From DATJBF01 sp035515475 (GTDB lineage Bacteria; Verrucomicrobiota; Verrucomicrobiia; Palsa-1439): 21,237 nucleotides of DNA. The notes below the pieces were generated by a model. The model saw only the letters and a program-made list of their open reading frames with translations, made no database searches and was not told where the DNA came from. The DNA is taken from assembly GCA_035515475.1 (NCBI GenBank), contig DATJBF010000034.1, positions 1 to 21,237 of the forward strand, given 5' to 3'. This document shows positions 7,275 to 14,880 of the stretch, piece after piece (within the stretch, counting starts at the first letter, position 1; every line of letters begins with the position of its first letter). Position numbers and translations under genes: made by a program.

Positions 7275-8215
7275 ACGAGACGGAGACAACGTCGCGCAGC
7301 ACGGAGCGCGTGGTGGGCATATTCGTGGTGCTCGCACTGCTGCTGTTGCTCGCGGGCTTCGCGTATTACCTGTATCACACGGCGGAGCGCAAAGGCTGGC
7401 GCGTCCCCCGCTGCCCCTATCATACGTTTGTCCAGAGCGCCGACGGATTGGAAGTCGGCGACCCGGTGCGGATGATGGGGTTCGACATCGGCGAGCTGAC
7501 TGTGATTGAGGCGCAACCGCCGTCGTCGTACTACCACGTCTTCATCGGCATTGAAATCAAGCGACCGTACTACGGTTATATTTGGACGGACTCGAAAATC
7601 AAAGTCGCCTCGTCGGGGTTTCTCGGCAAGCGCCAGCTCGAGGTCACCAAGGGTGAGACGGGCGGTCCGACCGTCTTTGAGAAACACGATCGTATCAGCG
7701 AGGTCCTGATCGACGGCAACCGGGTTGCGCTCGCCGACGCCCCGAAAGGCCCGTTCCTGCCGCCCGATGAATCACCCAGCGTAACCGAGCGCGCCGAGAG
7801 ACTTCTCAACCAGGCAGAGGCCGCCCTGCCAAACATTCTGGCGGTGACCAATCGGATCAACGCGGTGCTCGACAACTCCACCGCGCTGACATCGAATGCG
7901 AACCAGCTTGTCACCGAGGTGCGCCCGGCGGTCAGCAACGTCACCGTCCATCTGGACACGGCGCTCGTCGCGGCGGACACCAACCTCGTGACGCTGGCGG
8001 GTAATCTCAACGATACGCTGCTGAATCTGGCCGAGATTACCAGCAACCTCAACTCGCAGGTGCAATCCAACGGCCAGATGTTATCGTCGATCTCCAAGCT
8101 GGTGGTCGACACCGACAATCTCGTGCAAGGTTTGAAGAAACACTGGCTGCTGCGCGGCATCTTCCAAAAGATGAACGCGACCAACGCTCCACCGGCGAAG
8201 GCCGGTGGCAAGTGA
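7271..8215 (+). CDS. mlaD: MlaD-like MCE-domain substrate-binding protein
   Basis: This 314-residue periplasmic protein is anchored by one N-terminal helix (VVGIFVVLALLLLLAGFAYYLY, about 14-35). An MCE domain follows at about residues 48-135, with the typical SADGLEVGDPVRMMGFDIGEL ('a.GL..G..V...G..VG.V') and SSGFLGKRQLEVTKG stretches. The remaining ~170 residues are a long helical tail rich in Asn/Thr/Leu (e.g. NQLVTEVRPAVSNVTVHLDTAL), which in MCE proteins can form a needle or barrel crossing the periplasm. The start codon overlaps the mlaE stop (ATGA). It ends in a Pro/Ala/Gly-rich tip whose DNA is an 8-bp hairpin. A dehydrogenase gene follows 13 bp later. Function as the lipid-binding part of an Mla-type transporter is confident; the lipid is unknown. 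Confidence 0.92.
   Translation: MNETETTSRSTERVVGIFVVLALLLLLAGFAYYLYHTAERKGWRVPRCPYHTFVQSADGLEVGDPVRMMGFDIGELTVIEAQPPSSYYHVFIGIEIKRPYYGYIWTDSKIKVASSGFLGKRQLEVTKGETGGPTVFEKHDRISEVLIDGNRVALADAPKGPFLPPDESPSVTERAERLLNQAEAALPNILAVTNRINAVLDNSTALTSNANQLVTEVRPAVSNVTVHLDTALVAADTNLVTLAGNLNDTLLNLAEITSNLNSQVQSNGQMLSSISKLVVDTDNLVQGLKKHWLLRGIFQKMNATNAPPAKAGGK
8189..8208 (+). repeat. Perfect 8-bp inverted repeat at the end of mlaD
   Basis: CCACCGGC (8189-8196) and GCCGGTGG (8201-8208) flank a GAAG loop inside the last codons of mlaD, five bases before its stop codon and 20 bases before the next start. No T-run follows, so it is not a classical terminator. It could slow ribosomes or stabilise the 3' end, or be a by-product of the Pro/Ala/Gly codons. 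Confidence 0.5.
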
Positions 8216-8228
8216 GGATCCCGGTACC

Positions 8229-9158
8229 ATGGAAATCGTTGTCCTCGACGGCTACACCTTGAACCCGGGCGACCTTTCGTGGGACGACCTGCGCTCCCTG
8301 GGCACCTGCACGTTCTATGAACGCACATCGGCCGGTGAAATCGTTCCGAGGAGCAAGAATGCGGAAGTACTCCTCACCAACAAGACGCCCATAACGGCCG
8401 AAACCTTGGCGCAATTGCCCCGTCTTCGTTTCATTGGGGTCCTGGCGACCGGTTACAACATTGTGGACGTGACGGCGGCCAGGAACCGCGCCATCCCGGT
8501 TTGCAATGTCCCCGACTACGGCACCCCGTCGGTTGCCCAACACGTGTTCGCACTCATTTTGGAACTCACGCAGTCCGTTGGCGCCTACGCACAAACCGTG
8601 CGCCAGGGACGCTGGACGAGATCGGCCGACTTTTGTTACTACGATTCGCCCATCATCGAGCTCAACGGGTTGACCTTGGGGGTCATCGGCGCCGGACGCA
8701 TCGGAAATGCTGTCGCCAACCTCGGTCGCGCGTTTGGCATGAAAGTCAGTCTCACGGACCAGGCAGAGGGACGGGCCGGTCTGGAAAACGTGTTGAAGAG
8801 TTCGGACGTCGTCACCCTCCATTGTCCGCTCACTCCCGAAACCAACCAGATGATCGATCACGAGGCGCTGTCGCTGATGAAGCCGAGTGCGTTTCTCATC
8901 AATACCGCTCGAGGACCGCTCGTCGACCAGGAAGCCCTCGCGGGGGCTCTGAATTGCGGTCGCATCGCCGGAGCGGGGTTGGATGTTCTGGCCGTCGAAC
9001 CTCCACCACCGGACAATCCACTCCTCAACGCCAAGAACTGCCTCATTACCCCGCACATCGCCTGGGCCAGCCAGGCGGCGCGGAAACGCCTGATGCGCAC
9101 CGTTGTCGAGAACGTGCGGGCGTTCCTGGCGGGCACGCCGCAAAACGTGGTGAATTGA
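8229..9158 (+). CDS. D-2-hydroxyacid dehydrogenase (glycerate dehydrogenase / hydroxypyruvate reductase type)
   Basis: This 309-residue NAD(P)-dependent enzyme would interconvert a 2-keto acid and a D-2-hydroxy acid in the cytosol. The nucleotide-binding site is GAGRIG (154-159) within LGVIGAGRIGNAVANLGRAF. The catalytic triad is complete: Arg228 in NTARGPLVD, Glu257 in LDVLAVEPPP and His276 in ITPHIAWAS. 'LATGYNIVDVTAA' and 'VPDYGTPSVAQH' are typical of the glycerate dehydrogenase/hydroxypyruvate reductase subgroup, but the substrate is not proven. Start ATG 8229 has GAGG 11 nt upstream; an upstream in-frame opening lacks support. It follows mlaD by 13 bp and may be co-transcribed with it. 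It converges on the symporter gene with only 5 bp between the stops, so there is no room for separate terminators. Confidence 0.93.
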   Translation: MEIVVLDGYTLNPGDLSWDDLRSLGTCTFYERTSAGEIVPRSKNAEVLLTNKTPITAETLAQLPRLRFIGVLATGYNIVDVTAARNRAIPVCNVPDYGTPSVAQHVFALILELTQSVGAYAQTVRQGRWTRSADFCYYDSPIIELNGLTLGVIGAGRIGNAVANLGRAFGMKVSLTDQAEGRAGLENVLKSSDVVTLHCPLTPETNQMIDHEALSLMKPSAFLINTARGPLVDQEALAGALNCGRIAGAGLDVLAVEPPPPDNPLLNAKNCLITPHIAWASQAARKRLMRTVVENVRAFLAGTPQNVVN

Positions 9159-9163
9159 CTGTC

Positions 9164-10759
9164 CTAGCAGCTTCGCAGCGCCACGATCACGACCGCAGCC
9201 AGCACTGCTGCCAACAGCGCACTCGTCAGGAGAACCTGGCTGCGCGAAAACCGCCTGGCCGGGATGAAACTAAACAGACAGCTCGTGATCATCTGAATCA
9301 TAAGAATGCAGGGCACGTACAGGGTGAAGCTGATGCCCGTGCGGCCGGTAAATGAGGTCCAGTACGAGATGAGAACGCCGAGCACGAAGCCGTAAATGAT
9401 TCCCCACACGACGCCAAACGGCGTCGCGAAGCGCACGAACAACGCCAGCAGCACGACACCCAATTCCAGCGGGATGAACAAGCGGATCGTTCGGGCCGCG
9501 ATCTCGTAGTAATTTCCCGGCACCCATCCGACAAACAGGCTGAAGGTGACCACGCACACGCCGATGGCGACCGCCAGCAGCATCGCGAAGCGTTTGTGTT
9601 CGGCGTCGGTCTTCTGGCGGACACCACGACGATCGACAAAATCGTTCAGGACGACCGCGGTGAACGCGTTGATTCCCGAATCGATACTAGACATTCCCGC
9701 CGCGAGAATGCCGGCGACGACCAGACCGGACAGACCAACCGGCAACTCGTGTGCAATGAAGAACGGGAACAACTGGTCCGCATACGTCTGAATGGTCTGG
9801 CCTTCGGGCATCGAGCCGGGGAAACGCTGATAAAACGATACCAGCGCGAGCCCGAGGGGCGCCAACAGCGTCCACACCGCCGCCTCACCGAGCAGCCGCG
9901 TCAGCACGGCGCGGCGCGCGCGCGGGAGTTCGGCGGAGGCCATGTACCGTTGCACCTGTGTTTGGTCGACACCGTGCGCCACGTTCACGAGGATGATCTG
10001 CAGCGCAACGCCCACCCAGGTGAGCCGCACCGTCAGGTCCGTGCTGAAGACCGGTTGCTTGGGCCAGGCAGGATTCCATTTGGTGGGGAACCACTGAAAA
10101 CCGCCGAACCAGATCGTGACGACAGCGATCGACGCGAGCGCGCCGATGAACAGCACAAAGAACTGCAGGACGTCGGCCGTAATCACCGCCCGCAGCCCGC
10201 CCAGCGACGTGTAGATGATCACGATAGCACCCGTCGCGATGGTGATGACGGGGATCCATGCCGGACCGACGCCAAAAATCACGCTGAGCGCCTCCGACGC
10301 GAAGTGCAGGAGTACGCCCATCCACACCGTCCGGTAAACAAGAAACATGCAGGCGCCCAGCGTCCGAATCCGCGGCCCGAGGGTATACTCGAACAACTGG
10401 TACAGGCTCAGGACGCGCCGCTTCATCAGCGTGGGCAACAGCCAGTAGGCAATCAGCGGAAACGCGAACGGGACCGAGATCAGCAAACCGAAATACACGC
10501 CCGGTCCGTAACGAATCACCTCACCCGGCCCCGACAAGTACGAGATCGTGCTGAACAACGTCACGAACATCGAGATGCCGATGGTGAACGAGCCGAAGCC
10601 GCTCCGGCCGATGAAATAATCGTGCGTGGTGGAATGCTTGCGCGACGCCCGCCAGCCGATGAACACCAGCGTCGCCGCGTACAGGCCGATCACGGCCCAA
10701 TCCAGCGCCCGAAGCCCGGCCCGGTGGGTACCCACGGAATGGGCGGCCACAAGAATCAT
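9164..10759 (-). CDS. Sodium:solute symporter (SSS family)
   Basis: This 531-residue inner-membrane transporter has about 13 hydrophobic segments and would use the sodium gradient to import a small solute. Family motifs are the N-terminal DYFIGRSGFGSFTIGISMFVT-like block with LFSTISYLSGPGE, the signature stretch SLGGLRAVITADVLQFFVLF, and LAAGMSSIDSGINAFTAVVLND, which corresponds to the Na2-site helix. The start is ATG 10759, whose sequence ATGA overlaps the stop of the lipoprotein gene; the frame opens slightly earlier only at a TTG. It is the last gene of the five-gene operon, and an operon partner usually supplies the substrate identity. Here a sugar acid or hydroxy-acid is likely, by inference from the aldolase and dehydrogenases. 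SSS members also carry sugars, sialic acid and proline, so the substrate is open. Confidence 0.92.
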   Translation of the reverse strand: MILVAAHSVGTHRAGLRALDWAVIGLYAATLVFIGWRASRKHSTTHDYFIGRSGFGSFTIGISMFVTLFSTISYLSGPGEVIRYGPGVYFGLLISVPFAFPLIAYWLLPTLMKRRVLSLYQLFEYTLGPRIRTLGACMFLVYRTVWMGVLLHFASEALSVIFGVGPAWIPVITIATGAIVIIYTSLGGLRAVITADVLQFFVLFIGALASIAVVTIWFGGFQWFPTKWNPAWPKQPVFSTDLTVRLTWVGVALQIILVNVAHGVDQTQVQRYMASAELPRARRAVLTRLLGEAAVWTLLAPLGLALVSFYQRFPGSMPEGQTIQTYADQLFPFFIAHELPVGLSGLVVAGILAAGMSSIDSGINAFTAVVLNDFVDRRGVRQKTDAEHKRFAMLLAVAIGVCVVTFSLFVGWVPGNYYEIAARTIRLFIPLELGVVLLALFVRFATPFGVVWGIIYGFVLGVLISYWTSFTGRTGISFTLYVPCILMIQMITSCLFSFIPARRFSRSQVLLTSALLAAVLAAVVIVALRSC

Positions 10760-12054
10760 TTTCCGCTGGGGTTGTAGTTGAGGCAATCCTCGAGCGCGCT
10801 TTCGTAATAGCCGCCGCCCGAACCGCCGGTCGCGCGATGTTTGAGGATGTACGCGATGATTCGCTGGCGGACCTCATTCGCTTGCGGGAACTCCTGGTCC
10901 GTCCAAAAACGCAGTGACTTGTCGAAAAAACCGATGCGCGCCAGAAACGACGCGCCGTAGTACGTGCCTTCTTCCAACGAGCCGTCGGCAATGATCGGTT
11001 TAAACGAACCGTCCGGTTGGAGCGACTCGTCAAGACACCACTGCATCATCTTCTGGATTTCCGTTGCCATCGCTTTTCTCTGCGCAGCGTTGGCGTGTGG
11101 CCACCCCGCCTTGAAGAGCGCCACCACGTCCATGTTGTTGTGGTTCCAATATTGGCCTTTCCAGAGCCAGCCCACCGGGTAATCCAAATCTTTCACGGCC
11201 AAAGTGGTGTCCACGATTCGCGGCAAATCGGGGACGTTTCCCTGGAGGTAGGAGACGACATGAAAAGTCGTGCTCAGGTCGTCGACAAAAACCACGCGGC
11301 CGTCACGAACGTATCGTTCGCCCCACCAACCCGTCTCGGGGTTGCGAAAGCTCAAGATCAGGTGCCTGAGGGTCGCCCGCAGCCGCGGATCCCACGGATA
11401 TCCCTTGGGCCGGTCTCTCAGAATCAGCCGCGTCAGGTTGGCGAGCGACAAGTTAAACTCCAGCAAATTGTCCACGCCCGTGCGGGGAATGTCGGACACG
11501 GACACGGAGGTGAGATACGCCGTGAGTTTGTCTGGCGAATTGACCCTGTCGAGGAAACGCGGCTCGTATTTCAGCGGCCGTTTCTTATTGGCTTCCTTTC
11601 CCAGCTGGTCGCAGGTTGCATCCAGCTTGCAGTACCACTCCGCATAACAGCGGCCCCAACTGCCGTCCACGGGGCCTTGTTCGTTCGCGTCGCCTTCAAG
11701 TTCCGGATGCGCCAGGCTCGCCACCAGATCTGCCAGCCGCTGGTCGATCAGTTTGAAGTTGGCGGTCTGTGTAAGGAGCGCTTTGAGTTCCCAAAGGATC
11801 TGCTTGGAACACGCCGTGTTCTGGCCTGCAGCTTCCCGTTCCCGGACTCTTGCGTAAAGGGCGCGCACCCTGGCGATTCGCGCCGCCTTCGCTTCTTTGT
11901 AATGCGGATCGAAAGCGAGATACTCTTGTTCCGTGCGACGGTTGTGATCAAGATCGGCTTGCGGTGGCCGCCCGGACGACGTCCTGTTCGTCGCACACGA
12001 GGTGGCCAGGAGCGCTGACAAAACCGCGCTCGCCGCCGAAAACCGCCTCATCAT
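10756..12054 (-). CDS. Putative lipoprotein with an alpha/alpha-toroid-like domain, function unknown
   Basis: The protein has 432 residues with no recognised family name. The N-terminus MMRRFSAASAVLSALLATSC has a charged start, a hydrophobic core and a lipobox-like ATSC, giving lipidation at Cys20. Residues ~25-165 are helical and charged. Residues ~170-430 are aromatic-rich and carry two repeats reminiscent of the QW-type motifs of alpha/alpha toroids: RNPETGWWGE (237-246) and ESLQPDGSFKP (343-353), plus LWKGQYWNHNNMD. Such folds occur in terpene cyclases, complement-like domains and polysaccharide lyases/hydrolases, so a periplasmic carbohydrate-related role is only a guess. The start overlaps the stop of the upstream dehydrogenase (ATGATG), and its own TGA overlaps the symporter start, tying it tightly to the catabolic operon. 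Confidence 0.8.
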   Translation of the reverse strand: MMRRFSAASAVLSALLATSCATNRTSSGRPPQADLDHNRRTEQEYLAFDPHYKEAKAARIARVRALYARVREREAAGQNTACSKQILWELKALLTQTANFKLIDQRLADLVASLAHPELEGDANEQGPVDGSWGRCYAEWYCKLDATCDQLGKEANKKRPLKYEPRFLDRVNSPDKLTAYLTSVSVSDIPRTGVDNLLEFNLSLANLTRLILRDRPKGYPWDPRLRATLRHLILSFRNPETGWWGERYVRDGRVVFVDDLSTTFHVVSYLQGNVPDLPRIVDTTLAVKDLDYPVGWLWKGQYWNHNNMDVVALFKAGWPHANAAQRKAMATEIQKMMQWCLDESLQPDGSFKPIIADGSLEEGTYYGASFLARIGFFDKSLRFWTDQEFPQANEVRQRIIAYILKHRATGGSGGGYYESALEDCLNYNPSGK

Positions 12055-12965
12055 TTTTCCTTCGCGTTCTTGAAGTGAAAGCGGCCGATTTGTTCGAGCG
12101 CCTGGCTCATTGCCTGCGTGCCCAGTTGGCCGCCCCCACTCGCTGCCACGGTCCGCAGATAGGCTTCGGCAACTGCGGTGCCATTGAGAGGGAGCCTCAC
12201 GCTCTCGGCAGCTTGGCGGATGATGCCCAGGTCTTTGAGCATCAGATCGATCATGAATCCGGGTTTCATGTCGCCACTGAGAATCTTCGGTCCCTGGCCT
12301 TGGAGCTGGCTCGACCCCCCGGCGCCGGCGCCGATGACCGTCGCCACTTTTGCGAGATCGAGACCCAACTTCTTCGCCAGCGCCAGCATTTCGCAGACAC
12401 CCATCAAATTGCAGGCACACGCCGCCTGATTACAGGCCTTGCACGCTTGGCCCGTTCCCGACGGCCCCATGTGCGTGATCGTTTTGCCAATCGCTTGGAA
12501 GAGGGGTAGACAGCGTTGAAATACTGCTTCGTCCCCGCCCACCATGATGGACAATGTTGCCTGCTCGGCGCCGGGCGGTCCACCGGAGACCGGCGCATCC
12601 AGAAAATCGACCCCGCGGTCCTTGAGTTTGGCGGCGATCTGTTGCGCTTCCTGCGGAGCGATGGTCGAGTTGTCGATCACGACGGTTCCCGCGGGAAGGT
12701 GCGACGCCAGGCCGGTCTTGCCGAACAGTACATCGCTGACCACTGTGCCATTGCTCAGATTGAGAAACACCGCTTCGCAACCGCCCTTCGCCAGCGCCTC
12801 CAATGATGCGGCGACGGTGGCGCCGCGCGCGGCCAGCGCATCGCACTTGGCTCGGTCCCGGTTCCACACCGTCACTTTGTGCCCGGCTTTCAACAGATTC
12901 GCCGCCATGCGGCTGCCCATCGTCCCAAGTCCGATATAACCCAGTTTTTTGGTCGTTGCTGCCAT
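12051..12965 (-). CDS. 3-hydroxyisobutyrate dehydrogenase family NAD(P)-dependent oxidoreductase
   Basis: This 304-residue beta-hydroxyacid dehydrogenase belongs to the group that includes tartronate semialdehyde reductase and 3-hydroxyisobutyrate dehydrogenase. The dinucleotide site is IGLGTMGSRMA (GxGxxG at 12-17). The substrate loop DAPVSGG (123-129) is canonical. The catalytic lysine is Lys176 in GTGQACKACNQ, with Asn179 three residues on, as in the family. A notable cluster of cysteines surrounds it (CKACNQAACACNLMGVCEM). Start ATG 12965 lies 30 bp after the Ldh2-family gene, the widest gap in this operon; the stop overlaps the lipoprotein start. With an aldolase upstream, reduction of tartronate semialdehyde or a similar C3/C4 semialdehyde is plausible but not shown. 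Confidence 0.92.
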   Translation of the reverse strand: MAATTKKLGYIGLGTMGSRMAANLLKAGHKVTVWNRDRAKCDALAARGATVAASLEALAKGGCEAVFLNLSNGTVVSDVLFGKTGLASHLPAGTVVIDNSTIAPQEAQQIAAKLKDRGVDFLDAPVSGGPPGAEQATLSIMVGGDEAVFQRCLPLFQAIGKTITHMGPSGTGQACKACNQAACACNLMGVCEMLALAKKLGLDLAKVATVIGAGAGGSSQLQGQGPKILSGDMKPGFMIDLMLKDLGIIRQAAESVRLPLNGTAVAEAYLRTVAASGGGQLGTQAMSQALEQIGRFHFKNAKEK

Positions 12966-12995
12966 AGCCTTGCTCGTATTCGTTGCTGGTTGAGT

Positions 12996-14063
12996 TTAGA
13001 TGGATTTGGGAAACGACGCGGAATATTCTTCGCCGAGTTTTTTCAGGTCGTCGACAACCGCCGGTCCCAACGCGATGCCCAAGCGGATACTCTCCTGCGC
13101 GCGGCGATGCTCGATTTCGCCCGGATAAAACACCTCCGCGTGACCGGGCGCGGGCGGACACGCCTTGATCTCTCGAATGAGCGCGTCCATGCGCTGGTAA
13201 AACTCCGGCAGCGGCATCACGCTTTCGATGTTCCACGCGCCGATGAAGAACCCGAGCTTCTGTGGGTTCTCGAAATCTTTCCAGAAATTATTAATGTGAG
13301 TGCTCGTCATCGCGCCGCTGAGGACAGCGACGAGAATGTCGATGATCAGCGCCAGTCCATAACCCTTGGCGCCGCCGAACGGCAGCATCGCCCCTTGCAG
13401 CGCCTTTTTCGGATCCGTGGTTGGGTTTCCGTCCGGGTCGACCGCCCAATCGGACGGAATCGACGTTTTCCCTTCTTTGGCAGCGAGAATGATTTTCCCC
13501 TGCGCCACCGTGCTGGTCGCCATGTCGAGTACCAGCGGCGGATGTTTGCCCGCCGGGATGGCAATCGACATCGGGTTCGCACCCAACAACGGTTTGCGGC
13601 CGCCCGCGGGCACCATCGACGCCGGGGCGTTGGACATCGCGATGCCGATCATGCCCGCTTCCGCCGCGAGTTCGGTGAACGACGCAGCGATGCCGAAATG
13701 ATTCCCGTTGAAAACCGTGGCGAAACACGCGCCTGTTTCTCGGGCCCGGTCGATGCAGAGTTGCATGACCTGTCGGGCAACTGATGTCCCGATGCCGTTG
13801 CCGCCATCGACCAACAGAAACGACGCCGATTCGCGAACGATGCGCGGCGTGACGCCCGAGCGCACGACGCCGCAGCGGGCGCGTTGCGCATACGTCCGCA
13901 ACCGCATCAGGCCATGCGAGCCGACGCCCCGCAGGTCGGCCTGGACGAGGCTTTCTGCCGACCACGCGGCTTCTTCCGCGCCAAGGCCGGCGCTCTGAAA
14001 GACCGTGGTCGCGTAATCCTTCAGCGCGTCCGCTGAAAACCGTTGTTCCTGCGTTACATTCAC
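12996..14063 (-). CDS. Ldh2-family malate/L-lactate/ureidoglycolate-type dehydrogenase
   Basis: This 355-residue NAD(P)-dependent 2-hydroxyacid oxidoreductase belongs to the malate/L-lactate dehydrogenase family (Ldh_2), which has a fold distinct from classical LDH. Visible features are the RGVGSHGLMRL block (catalytic His50, Arg54), NGIGTSVARQVM, NHFGIAA (His122), LLGANPMSIAIP, and the glycine-rich PFGGAKGYGLALIIDILVAVLSGA. Relatives oxidise malate, sulfolactate or ureidoglycolate, or reduce 2,3-diketogulonate, so the substrate cannot be fixed. The start is a GTG whose sequence GTGA overlaps the TGA of the upstream aldolase; an ATG nearby is in another frame. Second gene of the five-gene catabolic operon. 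Confidence 0.92.
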   Translation of the reverse strand: MNVTQEQRFSADALKDYATTVFQSAGLGAEEAAWSAESLVQADLRGVGSHGLMRLRTYAQRARCGVVRSGVTPRIVRESASFLLVDGGNGIGTSVARQVMQLCIDRARETGACFATVFNGNHFGIAASFTELAAEAGMIGIAMSNAPASMVPAGGRKPLLGANPMSIAIPAGKHPPLVLDMATSTVAQGKIILAAKEGKTSIPSDWAVDPDGNPTTDPKKALQGAMLPFGGAKGYGLALIIDILVAVLSGAMTSTHINNFWKDFENPQKLGFFIGAWNIESVMPLPEFYQRMDALIREIKACPPAPGHAEVFYPGEIEHRRAQESIRLGIALGPAVVDDLKKLGEEYSASFPKSI

Positions 14064-14710
14064 GGCTTGTCGAGGCCGAGGTCCTTCAACGTGGGACGCA
14101 TCCCGAGCAGGTCGAGCGTCAGTTCGCCCTTCTTGAGTCCGTCGATCACGCCCGCCTCGCGCTTCCTGATTTCGTGGGCCTTGGCGATGGCCGACCCGAT
14201 TTCCGCCGCCGGTACGATGACCACGCCGTCCATGTCGCCGACGACGTAATCGCCCGGATGAACCAGCACGCCGCCGATGGTGATCGGCTTGTTCAGTTCG
14301 CCCTTTTGCCGTTTGGTTGTTCCCTTGATGCAGATGCCCCGGGAAAAGATCGGGAAATTCAATCGTATCGCCGCTTCTACGTCTCTCACCGCGCCGTCAG
14401 TCAGCAGTCCTTTCACGCCGCGCATCAGCGACGCGGTAGTGGTGATTTCTCCCCAGCCGCCGCCTTCGAGAAAGTTGTCGACGGTCCCGACGAGGATATC
14501 GCCGGGCTTGGCGACGCTGATCGCCAGGTGAAACATCAGGTTATCGCCCGGGCACCCGCGAATCGTCAGGGCACGACCGAGCAGCTTCGCGCCGGGGAAC
14601 GCCGGCCGGAACTCGTGGTTCAGCGCGCCGCGTTTGCCGATGGCTTCGTGCAACAGGGCGGCTTCGGCGACCTCTTCCAGTCTTGAAATCAAATCAGAAT
14701 CGTTCTTCAT
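14060..14710 (-). CDS. RraA-like / HMG-type aldolase (4-hydroxy-2-oxo-acid aldolase family)
   Basis: This 216-residue protein belongs to the RraA / 4-carboxy-4-hydroxy-2-oxoadipate aldolase family. These are metal-dependent enzymes that split or decarboxylate hydroxy-oxo acids; a few members instead inhibit RNase E. Motifs are RGCPGDNLMFHLAI, PGDILVGTVD, GGGWGEITTTAS (83-94), TDGAVRD (104-110, with the pyruvate-binding Arg109 and metal-linked Asp110) and GDMDGVVIVP (158-167). The tail beyond residue ~195 is longer than in E. coli RraA (161 aa), which fits the aldolase branch and not the RNase E regulator. Start ATG 14710 has AAGAGA about 7 nt upstream. It is the first gene of the operon, and its stop overlaps the next start. 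Confidence 0.88.
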   Translation of the reverse strand: MKNDSDLISRLEEVAEAALLHEAIGKRGALNHEFRPAFPGAKLLGRALTIRGCPGDNLMFHLAISVAKPGDILVGTVDNFLEGGGWGEITTTASLMRGVKGLLTDGAVRDVEAAIRLNFPIFSRGICIKGTTKRQKGELNKPITIGGVLVHPGDYVVGDMDGVVIVPAAEIGSAIAKAHEIRKREAGVIDGLKKGELTLDLLGMRPTLKDLGLDKP

Positions 14711-14880
14711 GCGAATCTCTTTTCAGGGTTGGGAGCGGAGTGGAAACATGGCGCGCATCCTAATCAGTTCCCCGGCGCAGGTCAAAGTCGTTTCGCGCTG
14801 TGACCGACCGGTAGGGCGCGACCGCCGGGCCTTCGCCGCGACGAAGCGGCTTCGGCCACGCAGGCGGGCGCGCCGCTCGC
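14711..14880. other. Intergenic region with a GTAGGGCGCG-type GC-rich repeat
   Basis: This 170-bp gap holds the upstream region of the aldolase operon (right part of the minus-strand operon) and the 3' flank of the methyltransferase gene. It contains GGTAGGGCGCG (14811-14821), resembling the GGTAGGGACGCG repeats at the right end of the window. A 13-bp palindrome CGAAGC-G-GCTTCG lies at 14842-14854. I see no coding potential, and the T-run a classical terminator needs is absent. Confidence 0.5.

Noticed and set aside
8049..9143. 364-codon open frame on the minus strand
   Set aside because: It is antisense to the D-2-hydroxyacid dehydrogenase with an intact catalytic triad; there is no ribosome site or motif.
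9596..10777. 393-codon open frame on the plus strand
   Set aside because: It is antisense to the SSS symporter. The His/Arg/Gln-rich product has no hydrophobic core or motif.
12055..12420. N-terminal extension of the lipoprotein frame by 122 codons
   Set aside because: The extension lies inside the dehydrogenase gene, is Arg/Gly-rich and would bury the signal peptide. The ATG at 12054 gives a proper lipoprotein start.
14060..14710. RraA as RNase E inhibitor
   Set aside because: The protein is longer than RraA and heads an operon of dehydrogenases and a transporter, so an aldolase role fits better.
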